Shown here piece after piece: positions 1 through 8,911 of a DNA stretch of 64,000 nucleotides (within the stretch, counting starts at the first letter, position 1; each line of letters begins with the position of its first letter). The translations under genes and the position numbers were made by a program. Source of the stretch: Thalassobellus citreus (lineage in GTDB: Bacteria; Bacteroidota; Bacteroidia; Flavobacteriales; Flavobacteriaceae). The notes under the pieces were generated by a model that was given only the letters and a program-made list of their open reading frames with translations, was not told the origin of the DNA and did no database searches. Location: positions 88,588 through 152,587 of the forward strand of contig NZ_JBISCC010000115.1 of assembly GCF_044385915.1 (NCBI RefSeq), written 5' to 3'.

Positions 1-138
1 AATGTACCAATTATTGTACGTTTACAAGGAACCAATGCAGATATTGCAAAAGAATTAATTGATAATTCAGGATTGGATGTTATGAGTGCTACAGAGTTTC
101 AAGAAGCTGCTGATAAAGTACAACAAGTGTTAGCATAG
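1..138 (+). CDS. sucC: Succinyl-CoA ligase beta subunit, C-terminal end (partial)
   Basis: The frame is open from base 1 and ends with TAG at 136-138, giving the last 45 residues of a protein cut by the window edge. The residues VPIIVRLQGTNA followed by an NSGL stretch and the ending EAADKVQQVLA match the C-terminus of the ADP/GDP-forming succinyl-CoA ligase beta chain, the TCA-cycle enzyme that couples succinyl-CoA cleavage to nucleotide phosphorylation with SucD. The segment belongs to the CoA-ligase domain. A hairpin with a T-run follows at 185-217, so this is the end of its transcript. Confidence 0.9.
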   Translation, partial: NVPIIVRLQGTNADIAKELIDNSGLDVMSATEFQEAADKVQQVLA

Positions 139-184
139 GCTTAACAATTTGTAAGAATTGTTAATATTATAGTATAGTTTTGAT

Positions 185-217
185 AAGAGCAGTGTAAAGC
201 ACTACTCTTTTTTATTG
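185..217 (+). terminator. Rho-independent terminator after sucC
   Basis: AGAGCAGTG and CACTACTCT form a stem of about 9 bp with one mismatch around a 5-base loop, followed by a run of T. It lies 46 bases after the sucC stop. Confidence 0.7.
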
Positions 218-285
218 AATAATTTTGACTCAAATTAAAAAAGTAATTCAATTTAAAAAAAAGGAAAAATTAAAAACCCAAAACT

Positions 286-636
286 ATGAAAACAATCAAA
301 TTATTATTGCTAACTGCTATTTTAGTATGTTCCAACATGATTTTTGCAAACAACCCTGTAAATCCAGAAACAAAAAAAACAAATGAAACGTCTATTTCTA
401 AGGAGATAGTAAAGTTATTAAGTAATAATTATTTTCTTGTAGAAAAAGAAACAGTAGCTAAAGTAGTTTTTACAATAAATAACGAGAATGAAATAGTTGT
501 TTTGTCTGTAGATTCAGGTTCAGAAGAAGTTGAAGATTTTATAAAAGGCAAATTGAATTATTATAAGGTTACATTTAAAGAAGTAAAGCCTGGTAAAAAA
601 TATTTGTTACCAGTTCGTTTTTTCATGATAAATTAA
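286..636 (+). CDS. Small secreted protein of unknown function
   Basis: 116 residues starting with a clear signal peptide (charged MKTIK, a hydrophobic stretch, then FA-N cleavage near residue 21). The mature part is a lysine-rich leader followed by a compact alpha/beta-looking domain that ends in a basic, aromatic C-terminus (LPVRFFMIN). Small secreted proteins of this build are common in Flavobacteriaceae, and the ending faintly recalls a TonB C-terminal fold, but I do not recognise the family. A TAATTTTG -7 box at 220-227 would start transcription about 50 bases upstream of the ATG. It is a single-gene unit closed by the hairpin at 651-690. A second protein of similar build lies at 27731-28048. 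Confidence 0.75.
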   Translation: MKTIKLLLLTAILVCSNMIFANNPVNPETKKTNETSISKEIVKLLSNNYFLVEKETVAKVVFTINNENEIVVLSVDSGSEEVEDFIKGKLNYYKVTFKEVKPGKKYLLPVRFFMIN

Positions 637-650
637 TCTAATAAATACAC

Positions 651-690
651 AAAAAACCTCTTAATTTAATTATTAAGAGGTTTTTTTTTT
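651..690. terminator. Bidirectional terminator between convergent genes
   Basis: An A-run, CCTCTTAA (657-664), an 8-base loop, TTAAGAGG (673-680) and a T10 run make a terminator that works in both directions. The stop codon of the minus-strand DUF1456 gene (673-675) is inside the stem. Confidence 0.85.
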
Positions 691-918
691 GTCTTTTTTT
701 GGCATTGGGCCTCTTAAGTGAATGACTAAGCCGTTTAAAAAATTTCGTAAAATTTGGTCTCCACATTCCATATATTTAGGATGATCTTCTTTCCTGAAAA
801 AAGCACCAAGTTCGCTTTTAGATATTCTAAAGTCTACAAGCTCTAAAATTTTTACAATATCATCATCTCTAAGTTTTAAAGCAACTCTAAGTTTTTTTAA
901 AATATCATTATTTGTCAT
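673..918 (-). CDS. DUF1456 (YehS-like) protein, single-domain form
   Basis: 81 residues. The start TNNDILKKLRVALKLRDDDI and the later SKSELGAFFRKEDHPKY match the DUF1456/YehS family, whose larger members (about 150 aa) carry two copies of this helical unit. Here only one unit is present, followed by a basic tail ending KKDKKKTS. The function is not established; a nucleic-acid role is only a guess from the tail charge. A TATATTTG -7 box at 1005-1012 (minus) gives a leader of about 80 bases that contains an ATCGAT dyad. The gene converges with the small secreted protein and shares its terminator. Confidence 0.8.
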   Translation of the reverse strand: MTNNDILKKLRVALKLRDDDIVKILELVDFRISKSELGAFFRKEDHPKYMECGDQILRNFLNGLVIHLRGPMPKKDKKKTS

Positions 919-1288
919 GTCAGTATGTTTTAGATTTTAAATCGATTGCATTTCATCGATTTTGATTCAAGGTATGTTTGATTTTAGCGTTTTTTTACTT
1001 TTTGCAAATATACCTTAATTATTGGTTTAAATTAATGATGCTATTAATTTAGTAAAAATAATATAACACACTGTAAATCAATACATTGATATTTGTTTGT
1101 TTGGCTTTTTTTAAGGTTGGTAAAAAGATGAAATGCATTTTTGTTAGTTTAAAAAATAAGTATTATTGATAAAACAAATAAAAATGCCGATAAACTACTA
1201 TTTACTTTTCGATAAGTTGCGTTATATCTACGATTATTAAAAGACCGTTCTGTGTAACTTTATATTATTAATAGTAATACCTTAAGAA
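919..1288. other. Intergenic region between divergent genes (370 bp)
   Basis: No gene is visible. It holds the minus-strand -7 box at 1005-1012 for the DUF1456 gene, a dyad (AAATCGAT 939-946, ATCGATTT 955-962) and an 11-bp inverted pair: TGCATTTCATC at 947-957 and GATGAAATGCA at 1127-1137. The right half is very AT-rich and leads to the TerB-like gene; no good TAnnTTTG box was found for that gene. Confidence 0.6.
1005..1012 (-). promoter_or_regulatory. Promoter -7 box for the DUF1456 gene
   Basis: On the minus strand the bases read TATATTTG, a perfect match to the flavobacterial TAnnTTTG -7 element. No TTG at the usual -33 distance was found. Confidence 0.55.
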
Positions 1289-1702
1289 ATGGTTAATAGA
1301 GTAGAAAAATTAAGTCTTTTATCTGAAATGATAGCCTTTGCTAAGTATGATAAAGATATAAGGAATTTAGAATATAATTTTTTGTTAGGAGTTGCCAAAC
1401 AATTAGAAATAACGCGTGAAGATTTTGAGTATTTAATAGAGAACCCTGTTACATATACACATTTAAAATCTCATAGTGAACGTATTGTTCAGTTTCATAG
1501 ATTGGTGTTATTAATGAATATAGAACAAGGAACTGAAGAAGAAAATAATTCTAAGGGAGTTATAAAATTATACAATTTTGGCTTACGAATGGGACTAAGC
1601 CATGAGGCTATAACCAAGGTGTTATACTTGATGGAGAGTTTTCCTAATAAAATTGTACCACCAGATGTATTGATAGACATATTTAAAACTCAATATAATT
1701 AA
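1289..1702 (+). CDS. TerB-like helical protein
   Basis: 137 residues, all-helical in appearance, no signal peptide. The opening (LSEMIAFAKYDKDIRNLEYNFL) and the downstream F-x-x-L-I-E-N and VYLL-like segments match the TerB-like / DjlA-N-like superfamily, in which an acidic helix pair may bind metal. Members are often found as short stand-alone cytoplasmic proteins of unknown role in Bacteroidota. The gene is monocistronic and converges with uvrB; the hairpin at 1772-1799 ends both. The start ATG follows an A-rich leader and no earlier in-frame start fits. The assignment is from overall pattern only. Confidence 0.6.
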   Translation: MVNRVEKLSLLSEMIAFAKYDKDIRNLEYNFLLGVAKQLEITREDFEYLIENPVTYTHLKSHSERIVQFHRLVLLMNIEQGTEEENNSKGVIKLYNFGLRMGLSHEAITKVLYLMESFPNKIVPPDVLIDIFKTQYN

Positions 1703-1771
1703 AACATACAGCTATTATCAAATTTAAGTGTTGTTTTGTCCTAATAGAAATAGATTAGGAGAACAAAAATT

Positions 1772-1799
1772 AAAGCTAAAAGTTTATACTTTTAGCTTT
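1772..1799. terminator. Bidirectional terminator with the uvrB stop codon in its loop
   Basis: AAAGCTAAAAGT (1772-1783) and ACTTTTAGCTTT (1788-1799) form a perfect 12-bp stem with a 4-base loop. The last codons of uvrB form one arm and its stop (1784-1786) lies in the loop. T-rich sequence follows on both strands. Confidence 0.8.
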
Positions 1800-3787
1800 T
1801 CTAGTTTTTCTTGATAACTTTTAATTTCGTCTCTCAGTTTTGCAGCTATAATAAAGTCTAATGCTTTTGCGGCCGCTTCCATAAGCTTCCGTTTTTCTTT
1901 AATTTTATTTTCTAACTCAGGTTTACTTAAGTATTCGCTTTCTGGTTCTGCAGCTTTTAAGGCTTCAAGCTCATAGCTATATGTACTAACTGAGTTTTTA
2001 GTTAAAGCATTATCTAAACTTTTATTTAAGGCTTTAGGTTTTAAATTGTGTTTCGTATTATAAGCAATTTGTTTTTCTCTTCTATATTCAGTTTCGTCAA
2101 TTGTTTTTTGCATGCTTTTGGTTATTTTATCAGCATACATAATGGCTTTCCCATTTAGGTTTCTAGCAGCCCTACCTACTGTTTGTGTTAGTGAACGTGC
2201 CGAACGTAAAAAACCTTCTTTATCGGCATCTAAAATAGCTACTAGAGAGACCTCAGGTAAATCTAATCCTTCACGTAATAAATTAACACCTACTAAAACA
2301 TCAAACAAGCCTTTACGTAAATCTTGCATAATTTCAACACGTTCTAGTGTATCAACATCACTATGTATATAACGACAACGAATTTGAATTCTGTCTAAAT
2401 ATTTTGTCAATTCTTCAGCCATACGTTTCGTAAGTGTTGTTACAAGTGTTCTTTCATCTTTTTCAACACGTTGCTGAATTTCTTCAATTAAATCATCAAT
2501 TTGATTTAAGCTTGGGCGTACTTCAATAATAGGGTCTAATAAACCTGTAGGACGAATAACTTGTTCTACATAAACACCATCAGTTTTTTGTAATTCGTAA
2601 TCTGCTGGTGTTGCGCTTACATAAATGACTTGGTTTTGGATAGCTTCAAATTCTTCAAATTTTAAAGGTCTATTATCCATAGCTGCAGGAAGTCTAAAAC
2701 CGTATTCTACTAGGTTTTCTTTTCTACTTCTATCGCCACCATACATAGCATGTACTTGTGAAACTGTTACGTGACTTTCATCAACTACCATTAAATAATC
2801 ATCAGGAAAGTAATCTAATAAACAAAACGGACGTGTTCCAGGTTGTCTTCTATCTAAATAGCGTGAATAGTTTTCAATACCCGAACAATAGCCTAATTCA
2901 CGAATCATTTCTAAATCGAATTCGGTACGCTCTTTTAAACGTTTTGCTTCAAGATGTTTTCCTATTTCTTTAAAATAATCATGTTGTTTTACTAAATCGT
3001 CTTGAATTTCTTTGATAGCTCCTTGTAATACATCTGGAGATGTAACAAACATATTTGCTGGATAGATTGTTATTTGATCGTATTTTTCAACAACTTCGTT
3101 AGTTTGAATATTAAAGGATTCTATTTCTTCTATTTCATCACCAAAAAAATGAATACGAAAAGCATCATCGGCATAACTAGGAAAAATATCTACAGTATCT
3201 CCTTTTATTCTGAAGTTTCCATGTTTAAAATCGGCTTCGGTTCTAGAATATAAACTTTGTACAAGTTGATGTAATAATTTAGTTCTCGAAATTTCTTGAT
3301 CGCGTTTTAAACTGACTACGTTTTTCTGAAATTCCACAGGGTTTCCAATACCATAAATACAAGAAACAGATGCAATAACTAACACGTCTCTACGACCAGA
3401 AAGAAGGGCAGAAGTGGCACTTAAACGCATTTTTTCTATTTCTTCATTGATCGATAAATCTTTTTCTATATAAACGCCAGAAACAGGAATATAAGCTTCT
3501 GGTTGATAATAATCGTAATAAGAAACGAAGTATTCAACTGCGTTATTAGGGAAAAACTGTTTGAATTCTGAATATAGCTGAGCGGCTAAGGTTTTGTTGT
3601 GTGCTAAAACCAAAGTTGGTTTTTGTACTTCTTCTATAACATTGGCAACAGTAAATGTTTTTCCAGAGCCAGTAACACCTAAAAGCGTTTGGTAGGTTTC
3701 ATTAGAGTTAATACCAGCTACAAGCTTTTTTATAGCTTGTGGTTGATCACCAGTAGGATTAAATTCGGATTCAATTTTGAATTGCAT
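1784..3787 (-). CDS. uvrB: Excinuclease ABC subunit B
   Basis: 667 residues, full length for UvrB, the helicase-like damage-verification subunit of nucleotide excision repair that receives DNA from UvrA and positions UvrC. Visible motifs are Walker A (GVTGSGKT, about residues 38-45), the beta-hairpin region starting YYDYYQPEAYIP, DESH (motif II), helicase motifs V-VI (LREGLDLPE and QTVGRAARN) and the C-terminal UVR domain (LMEAAAKALDF to the end) for UvrC contact. A TAATTTTG -7 box at 3792-3799 (minus) lies only 4 bases before the ATG, so the mRNA may be nearly leaderless. The gene is alone on its strand here. Confidence 0.97.
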   Translation of the reverse strand: MQFKIESEFNPTGDQPQAIKKLVAGINSNETYQTLLGVTGSGKTFTVANVIEEVQKPTLVLAHNKTLAAQLYSEFKQFFPNNAVEYFVSYYDYYQPEAYIPVSGVYIEKDLSINEEIEKMRLSATSALLSGRRDVLVIASVSCIYGIGNPVEFQKNVVSLKRDQEISRTKLLHQLVQSLYSRTEADFKHGNFRIKGDTVDIFPSYADDAFRIHFFGDEIEEIESFNIQTNEVVEKYDQITIYPANMFVTSPDVLQGAIKEIQDDLVKQHDYFKEIGKHLEAKRLKERTEFDLEMIRELGYCSGIENYSRYLDRRQPGTRPFCLLDYFPDDYLMVVDESHVTVSQVHAMYGGDRSRKENLVEYGFRLPAAMDNRPLKFEEFEAIQNQVIYVSATPADYELQKTDGVYVEQVIRPTGLLDPIIEVRPSLNQIDDLIEEIQQRVEKDERTLVTTLTKRMAEELTKYLDRIQIRCRYIHSDVDTLERVEIMQDLRKGLFDVLVGVNLLREGLDLPEVSLVAILDADKEGFLRSARSLTQTVGRAARNLNGKAIMYADKITKSMQKTIDETEYRREKQIAYNTKHNLKPKALNKSLDNALTKNSVSTYSYELEALKAAEPESEYLSKPELENKIKEKRKLMEAAAKALDFIIAAKLRDEIKSYQEKLEKLKV

Positions 3788-3791
3788 ATTG

Positions 3792-3799
3792 CAAAATTA
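3792..3799 (-). promoter_or_regulatory. Candidate -7 box for uvrB (nearly leaderless)
   Basis: The minus strand reads TAATTTTG followed by CAAT and the ATG of uvrB. A start of transcription 5-8 bases downstream of the box would coincide with the start codon. No clear -33 TTG was seen. Confidence 0.4.
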
Positions 3800-3814
3800 C
3801 ACAAAATATATGGG

Positions 3815-6800
3815 TTATCTTTTTAAAGCGAAGTGTCCTTTCATTTGAAATTCTGTTCCTTTATAAAAAATATCTCCTACATACCAATAGTCATCTGAAG
3901 GCATATTTTCCCCATTATAGGTTCCGTCCCATCCTGTTGAAGTATGAGGTAATGTTTTTAGTAATTTACCGTGTCTGTTGTATATAAAAATTACCGTTCC
4001 TGTAAGTTGGTTGACTCCAGTGATATGCCAAGTATCAAAATATCCATCTCCATTTGGTGTTACAAATTTTGGAACATCTATTACTACAACATCTTGACTT
4101 ACATCTTCACAACCGTTTAAATCTCTAACTGTTACTACATGCGGTCCTATGCTAACGTTATTAAAAAAGTTAGAATTTTGAGGTTCACCGTCATCTAATA
4201 TATATACATAGTTGCCAATGCTACCGGTGTTAACTCCAACTGTAATGCTATTAGGATCTGAAAAATCTACAGTTGTTGTAAAATCAATAGTTGCTTGAAC
4301 AGATTGCATAACTTGAAAGGATTTTGTCTCATTACATCCAGTCGAAGGCCTTGTAATTGTTAAAGACCAAGTGTCATTAGCATCGGAAATGTTTAAAGTT
4401 ATTTCTGGAGTTGTTTCAGTTCGGTTTGTTGTTGCGTTAAACCAATAATAAGTATCTTCTGGATTTCCTGTGTCAGCATTTATTATACGAGGCAAGTCGT
4501 CTAAACAAATAATTTCTACATCCTCAAGATTAATAATAGGTAAAGGGAGTATGGTAACAGTAAATTGTGTTGTGCTATAACATCCTGTAGATGTGTTTTC
4601 TAGTCGTGCGAATATAACATCTCCATCTTCAGAAAGATGACCGTTATTTAAAGTGTCTTCATCTTTGTTTTCTGCTTTATCTATATCGTCATAATAGGAT
4701 ACAGAATATGTTGAAGCATTTAGACCTCCTCTTATAGCATTACTTAGCTCGCTTGATTGCGTTAAATTGAAAGCCAATAAGTCATCATAATCATCATCAC
4801 ATTTTTCAGTTGCCGTTATAGGAGGAGCAATTGCTGTCGGGTTTGGATTTATTTGTAAGTCAAAGGGTGTTACTATTGGGCATCCTGTATTTATATCTGA
4901 CACTCTAGCAAAAATGGTATGACTACTTGTTGTGTAATTGAACATGTTACCTATAGGAAGTAAATTATTTTCAGCATCATTTGGTGTGTTATGATAAGAA
5001 ATGTTTACAAGACTAGAATCATCTACAATCATTGCATCTACTTCCGATAAATCGTAGGTGTCAGTATCATTATCGCAAATTGAAATAGTTTCTAAATTAT
5101 TAGTTTCTGGTGGTAAATTAACAACAAGTTCTAGAGGAATGATACTAAAACATTCTGATAAAGTATTAGTTACTTTTATGTAAACTGTTTTGGAATCTGA
5201 AATAAAATTTTGTGGATTTGGAATTTCATTGGTATTATCTAATGCATCTTCTTGATTAATATCACTATAATTTTCAAAATAGTTAATTATTAAGTTTGTT
5301 TGTATTCTGTCTAAAATTTGAAAATCGGCATCTTCTAAATTAAAAGTAGTACTGCCATCATAATCTATATCACATGATGTTATAGGCGTTGTTACTTCTG
5401 TAATATTAGGTGCAGGAACTATAATTAATTCTAATTGTTCTATAACAAAACAGAAAGAATCGGCGCTTTCAATTCTAATAAAAAGGGTTTGTGGATTTTC
5501 ATCATTTGTATAATTTGTAGGTAAAGCACCTATATTATTTTCAGCTTCAGTACGAGTTTTGTAATATGTAACATTTAATGTTTCATTGGCTCCTTGATTT
5601 ATTTCAGTGGTTTTTTCATTTAAATCAAAAACTTCAATTTCATCATTACTAATGTCATCACAAATAACGAAAGGCTCTGGCTTTGTATATATGGGGTCTG
5701 GTGTTACTTGTATAATAAATGATGATGTATTAAAACATGAAGTATCTGTTATATTTTCTACTCTTACATATATAGTTTGCGGGCTTGAAGTATTTTGGTA
5801 ACTTGTGTTTTTGTCAATAGGTATTGAAAAAGCAGCATCTTCAAAATAGTAAACCTCTTTGCCTGTTTGTCCGTTTAAAATTTCAGCATCTTTATTAGCT
5901 AATAAAAAATCGGCTGTACTACTACCACCAGATTGACAAATTTGAAAATTGCTAATAGTAGGAATAATTGGTAAGGTGTTAACTATTATTTCCAACTCTA
6001 CAATGTTATAACATCCATTGCTGTTACTAAGAGAGCTTTCTACTCTTATATAGATTGTTTGAGTATTTGCATTATATGAAGATAATTCATTTTGAGGAAT
6101 GGGATTACTACCGGCATCAGCATCGTTAAATGTAGTAAAGAAAGCTATGTTTAAATCTGTTGTATTAGGAACAACTTCTGAAATTTTATCTTCAAGATTT
6201 ATAATAGAAAATCCATCTTGATCATTATCACAAATTATGATAGGAGCTGGTTGATTTGCAGCAGGAGCTACTAAAATTTTAATTTGGAATGGGTTTTCAG
6301 TATGGCAACCTGTATCAATATTTGTTATACGAGCTACTAAATCTTCTATTGGTTTGGTATTAGGGAAGAAAGGAGGGAGTTGATTTTCGTTGTTTTCAGC
6401 ATCTGTTGTTGATACAAAGTAAGTTACTTCAAAGTCAGGGTTACCATTTGTTATTTCATTATCTAAAGAATGTAAATCTATACTAACAATACCATCATCA
6501 TCGGTATCACAATAAGAAACTGGGCTTAAAGGTGTGAATAATAAAACAGGATTGACTAAAAGATTGATATCTTCTAATTGAAAGCATCCAGTAACTGTGT
6601 TTTCTAATCTAATATATAATACTTTAGGACTTGTTGCTTCATATAAAATATTTTTTGGTATTGGGTTAGCATTTGAATCTCGCTGTTCAGGTGTTTCGAA
6701 GAAACTAATAGAAATAGGGTCTAAAAAATTGTCTAATATTAAATCTCTTAGTATGTAACTTTGAATTGTGTTAAGGTCAAATTTTAAAGTGTCATTTTTA

Positions 6801-8782
6801 TCATCATTTGTATCACATATTGCATATTGACTTGTATCGGTTCCAGTTAGTAGCAAATTAGTATGAATTTCAAGGGGAACAATGGATGCGCACCCAGTAG
6901 TATTGTCTTCAACTCTAACATAAATAGTTGCATAACCAGGTTCTGTGATAGGATTACTATATTGATAATTGGTTTCATCTGCAATAGCATTATCTCCAGT
7001 ATCTGCGTCATCATAGTTTTCATGAAATGTAATGCTGACTCCAGAACTAGGTAAGCCGTCTAAAATATCATTTATAGCATCTTGTAAATTAAAATTATCA
7101 GAACCATCTAAATCAAGATCACAGGCATCTAAATATTGTGTGTCTCTATTTATAATAGGGCTTGTTGTAATGTTTACGTCAAGAGTTGTTGTGGTAAAAC
7201 AACCTGTTTGCAAGTTGAATACTCTAACGTAAACTAAATCTGTTGGCGTATTTATATTTATATAAGCAGCAGGTATTGGGTTGTCACCAGTGTTAGCATC
7301 TGTTGAGTTGTAATGATAGGTAACGTTTAAGTTAGGGTCGCTTCCAGTTATTTCATCATCTTTTTCTGTTAAGTATATTACGGTAAAGCCATCTGGGGAG
7401 TCGTCATTATCGCAAACTTCTAATGGAGTAGGTGTATTAATATTAGGTATTTGGTTTGCAACCAAATTAAAACTTGTATACCCAAAACAATTAGTATCTA
7501 AGTCTTCAACTCGAACATAAATGGGTTGTGGATTAAAAGTATTAGTAATTGGTGTTGTTATTTCATTATTATTGTTTCTTGCATCATTATCAGATAGATA
7601 ATAGCCAAATGTGTAATTTGAAAAGACGGTGTTAATGTTGGAATCAAGTTCTACATCTTTTGTAGAAAGGTCGAAAATAATTCCAGTACCATTACCGCCA
7701 ATGTTATCACATAATTCATAATCGGTTATAGGAGGAATTGTTTCTTCTGTATTTAAAGTAACTACAATTTCATCAGTTTCGGTACAACTGTTTCCATTTA
7801 AAGGTACTGTGACTTCAACAGTATAGGTACCGCTTTGTATAGCACTGAGTGTTGGATTAGTCTCCCCAGAAATAGGAGTTGTACTTCCATTTAAAAACCA
7901 CTCATATGTTGCTAAAGGGTTTTGAATATCGGCATCTAAAAGCGCAGAACTAGCACAGGTTTCAATGTCTTCACCTAGATTTAAAATTTTAAAACTGTCT
8001 CCTTCAATAAATACGGCTGAGTCAAAAGTTCCATCTGTTTGATCTGCAATAATTAATTTAATATGATAAGATACGTTCGGGGTAATTGTTGTTGTAGCAG
8101 TTAAAACCGTTGTTCGTCCAATATAGTTAGTATCTCCAGTATTATAGCCGTCAAAATATTGTTCGTTTTGAGCAATACAATTCCCGCCTAAATTTGGATG
8201 TACATTACTTGTATTTACAGGGATTGAAGTACCTGGCACTAAAGCTATGTTTTGATAGGCATCAGTACTTCCTGTTTCTTTTATTAAAAATACAAAACCA
8301 TCAGATATATTACATGGATTTTGACCATCATAGTCTTCTGATGCAAAGAGGTAATTAAATTGAAATTGGCTAGATATTGATACAATATCAAACTCAATAG
8401 ATGTTGCGTTTAATGTATTAGTTGTTCCGAGAGCAACTTCTAAGTCAGGATCTGTCCCCCATATTGTAGAACCTTCACTTAATTCAGAAGTTATTAGTCC
8501 ATTTCCGGCAGAAACGGCATTTCCAGTTGTTAGTATGATACCACTTTCAAAAGGGAAATTTGAGCTTGCACGCTGAAAGTAGCCATAACTTGGTAATCCA
8601 TGAGGTATTCCATTAACAGATGATTCAATATTCGAAATATTCACGCATCCATCAACTAAATTATTTTCTATAAGTGGCTGTAAATCAACTGTGTTGTCAA
8701 CAGTTATTTGTTGAGAAAACATGTATGTATAACCACAAGATAGTAGGAGGGTGAAAATTAAGATATGTAGGTTCTTTTTCAA
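3815..8782 (-). CDS. Giant T9SS type B surface protein with choice-of-anchor L domain and 11 internal repeats
   Basis: 1655 residues. It has a signal peptide (MKKNLHILIFTLLLSCGYTY...), a choice-of-anchor L domain (about residues 30-265, with SGIILTTGNA and FLFASEDYDGQNP-like signature parts), an Ig/PKD-like segment ending near residue 345, then eleven repeats of about 90-105 residues, and the gliding-motility-associated C-terminal (T9SS type B) sorting domain starting near VTPNGDGYFDTW. Each repeat opens with a CDxDxDG-like acidic motif, then a short hydrophobic strand, an N-x-IP segment, and closes with PQ-TIYVRVE-x-x-TGCF. The acidic motifs suggest calcium binding and the pattern suggests a stalk-like adhesin exported across the outer membrane. 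Two GATGAAA(C/T)GC direct repeats 21 bp apart lie upstream (8849-8879). Confidence 0.88.
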   Translation of the reverse strand: MKKNLHILIFTLLLSCGYTYMFSQQITVDNTVDLQPLIENNLVDGCVNISNIESSVNGIPHGLPSYGYFQRASSNFPFESGIILTTGNAVSAGNGLITSELSEGSTIWGTDPDLEVALGTTNTLNATSIEFDIVSISSQFQFNYLFASEDYDGQNPCNISDGFVFLIKETGSTDAYQNIALVPGTSIPVNTSNVHPNLGGNCIAQNEQYFDGYNTGDTNYIGRTTVLTATTTITPNVSYHIKLIIADQTDGTFDSAVFIEGDSFKILNLGEDIETCASSALLDADIQNPLATYEWFLNGSTTPISGETNPTLSAIQSGTYTVEVTVPLNGNSCTETDEIVVTLNTEETIPPITDYELCDNIGGNGTGIIFDLSTKDVELDSNINTVFSNYTFGYYLSDNDARNNNNEITTPITNTFNPQPIYVRVEDLDTNCFGYTSFNLVANQIPNINTPTPLEVCDNDDSPDGFTVIYLTEKDDEITGSDPNLNVTYHYNSTDANTGDNPIPAAYININTPTDLVYVRVFNLQTGCFTTTTLDVNITTSPIINRDTQYLDACDLDLDGSDNFNLQDAINDILDGLPSSGVSITFHENYDDADTGDNAIADETNYQYSNPITEPGYATIYVRVEDNTTGCASIVPLEIHTNLLLTGTDTSQYAICDTNDDKNDTLKFDLNTIQSYILRDLILDNFLDPISISFFETPEQRDSNANPIPKNILYEATSPKVLYIRLENTVTGCFQLEDINLLVNPVLLFTPLSPVSYCDTDDDGIVSIDLHSLDNEITNGNPDFEVTYFVSTTDAENNENQLPPFFPNTKPIEDLVARITNIDTGCHTENPFQIKILVAPAANQPAPIIICDNDQDGFSIINLEDKISEVVPNTTDLNIAFFTTFNDADAGSNPIPQNELSSYNANTQTIYIRVESSLSNSNGCYNIVELEIIVNTLPIIPTISNFQICQSGGSSTADFLLANKDAEILNGQTGKEVYYFEDAAFSIPIDKNTSYQNTSSPQTIYVRVENITDTSCFNTSSFIIQVTPDPIYTKPEPFVICDDISNDEIEVFDLNEKTTEINQGANETLNVTYYKTRTEAENNIGALPTNYTNDENPQTLFIRIESADSFCFVIEQLELIIVPAPNITEVTTPITSCDIDYDGSTTFNLEDADFQILDRIQTNLIINYFENYSDINQEDALDNTNEIPNPQNFISDSKTVYIKVTNTLSECFSIIPLELVVNLPPETNNLETISICDNDTDTYDLSEVDAMIVDDSSLVNISYHNTPNDAENNLLPIGNMFNYTTSSHTIFARVSDINTGCPIVTPFDLQINPNPTAIAPPITATEKCDDDYDDLLAFNLTQSSELSNAIRGGLNASTYSVSYYDDIDKAENKDEDTLNNGHLSEDGDVIFARLENTSTGCYSTTQFTVTILPLPIINLEDVEIICLDDLPRIINADTGNPEDTYYWFNATTNRTETTPEITLNISDANDTWSLTITRPSTGCNETKSFQVMQSVQATIDFTTTVDFSDPNSITVGVNTGSIGNYVYILDDGEPQNSNFFNNVSIGPHVVTVRDLNGCEDVSQDVVVIDVPKFVTPNGDGYFDTWHITGVNQLTGTVIFIYNRHGKLLKTLPHTSTGWDGTYNGENMPSDDYWYVGDIFYKGTEFQMKGHFALKR

Positions 8783-8848
8783 TTTTTTTATTTGGGTAAA
8801 AAAGATGAGTGATTAATTTAAATATTTGCGAAAAATAGATAATATTTA

Positions 8849-8879
8849 GATGAAACGCAAAAAAAATAGGATGAAATGC
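8849..8879. promoter_or_regulatory. Direct repeat GATGAAAYGC, 21-bp period, upstream of the giant adhesin
   Basis: GATGAAACGC (8849-8858) and GATGAAATGC (8870-8879) are two direct repeats exactly two helical turns apart in the short gap between two minus-strand surface-protein genes. This spacing is what LytTR-type regulators use. The same 10-mer also occurs in the 919-1288 gap. Confidence 0.35.
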
Positions 8880-8911
8880 GTATTAATTGGTTTTGATATT
8901 ATCTTTTATAT

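Noticed and set aside
973..980. Plus-strand TATGTTTG as promoter for the TerB-like gene
   Set aside because: About 300 bases from the start codon and without a -33 TTG; probably chance in AT-rich DNA.
3815..8782. CRISPR-like periodic repeats
   Set aside because: The periodicity is about 300 bases, in frame and in protein sequence only; no short identical DNA repeats with spacers.
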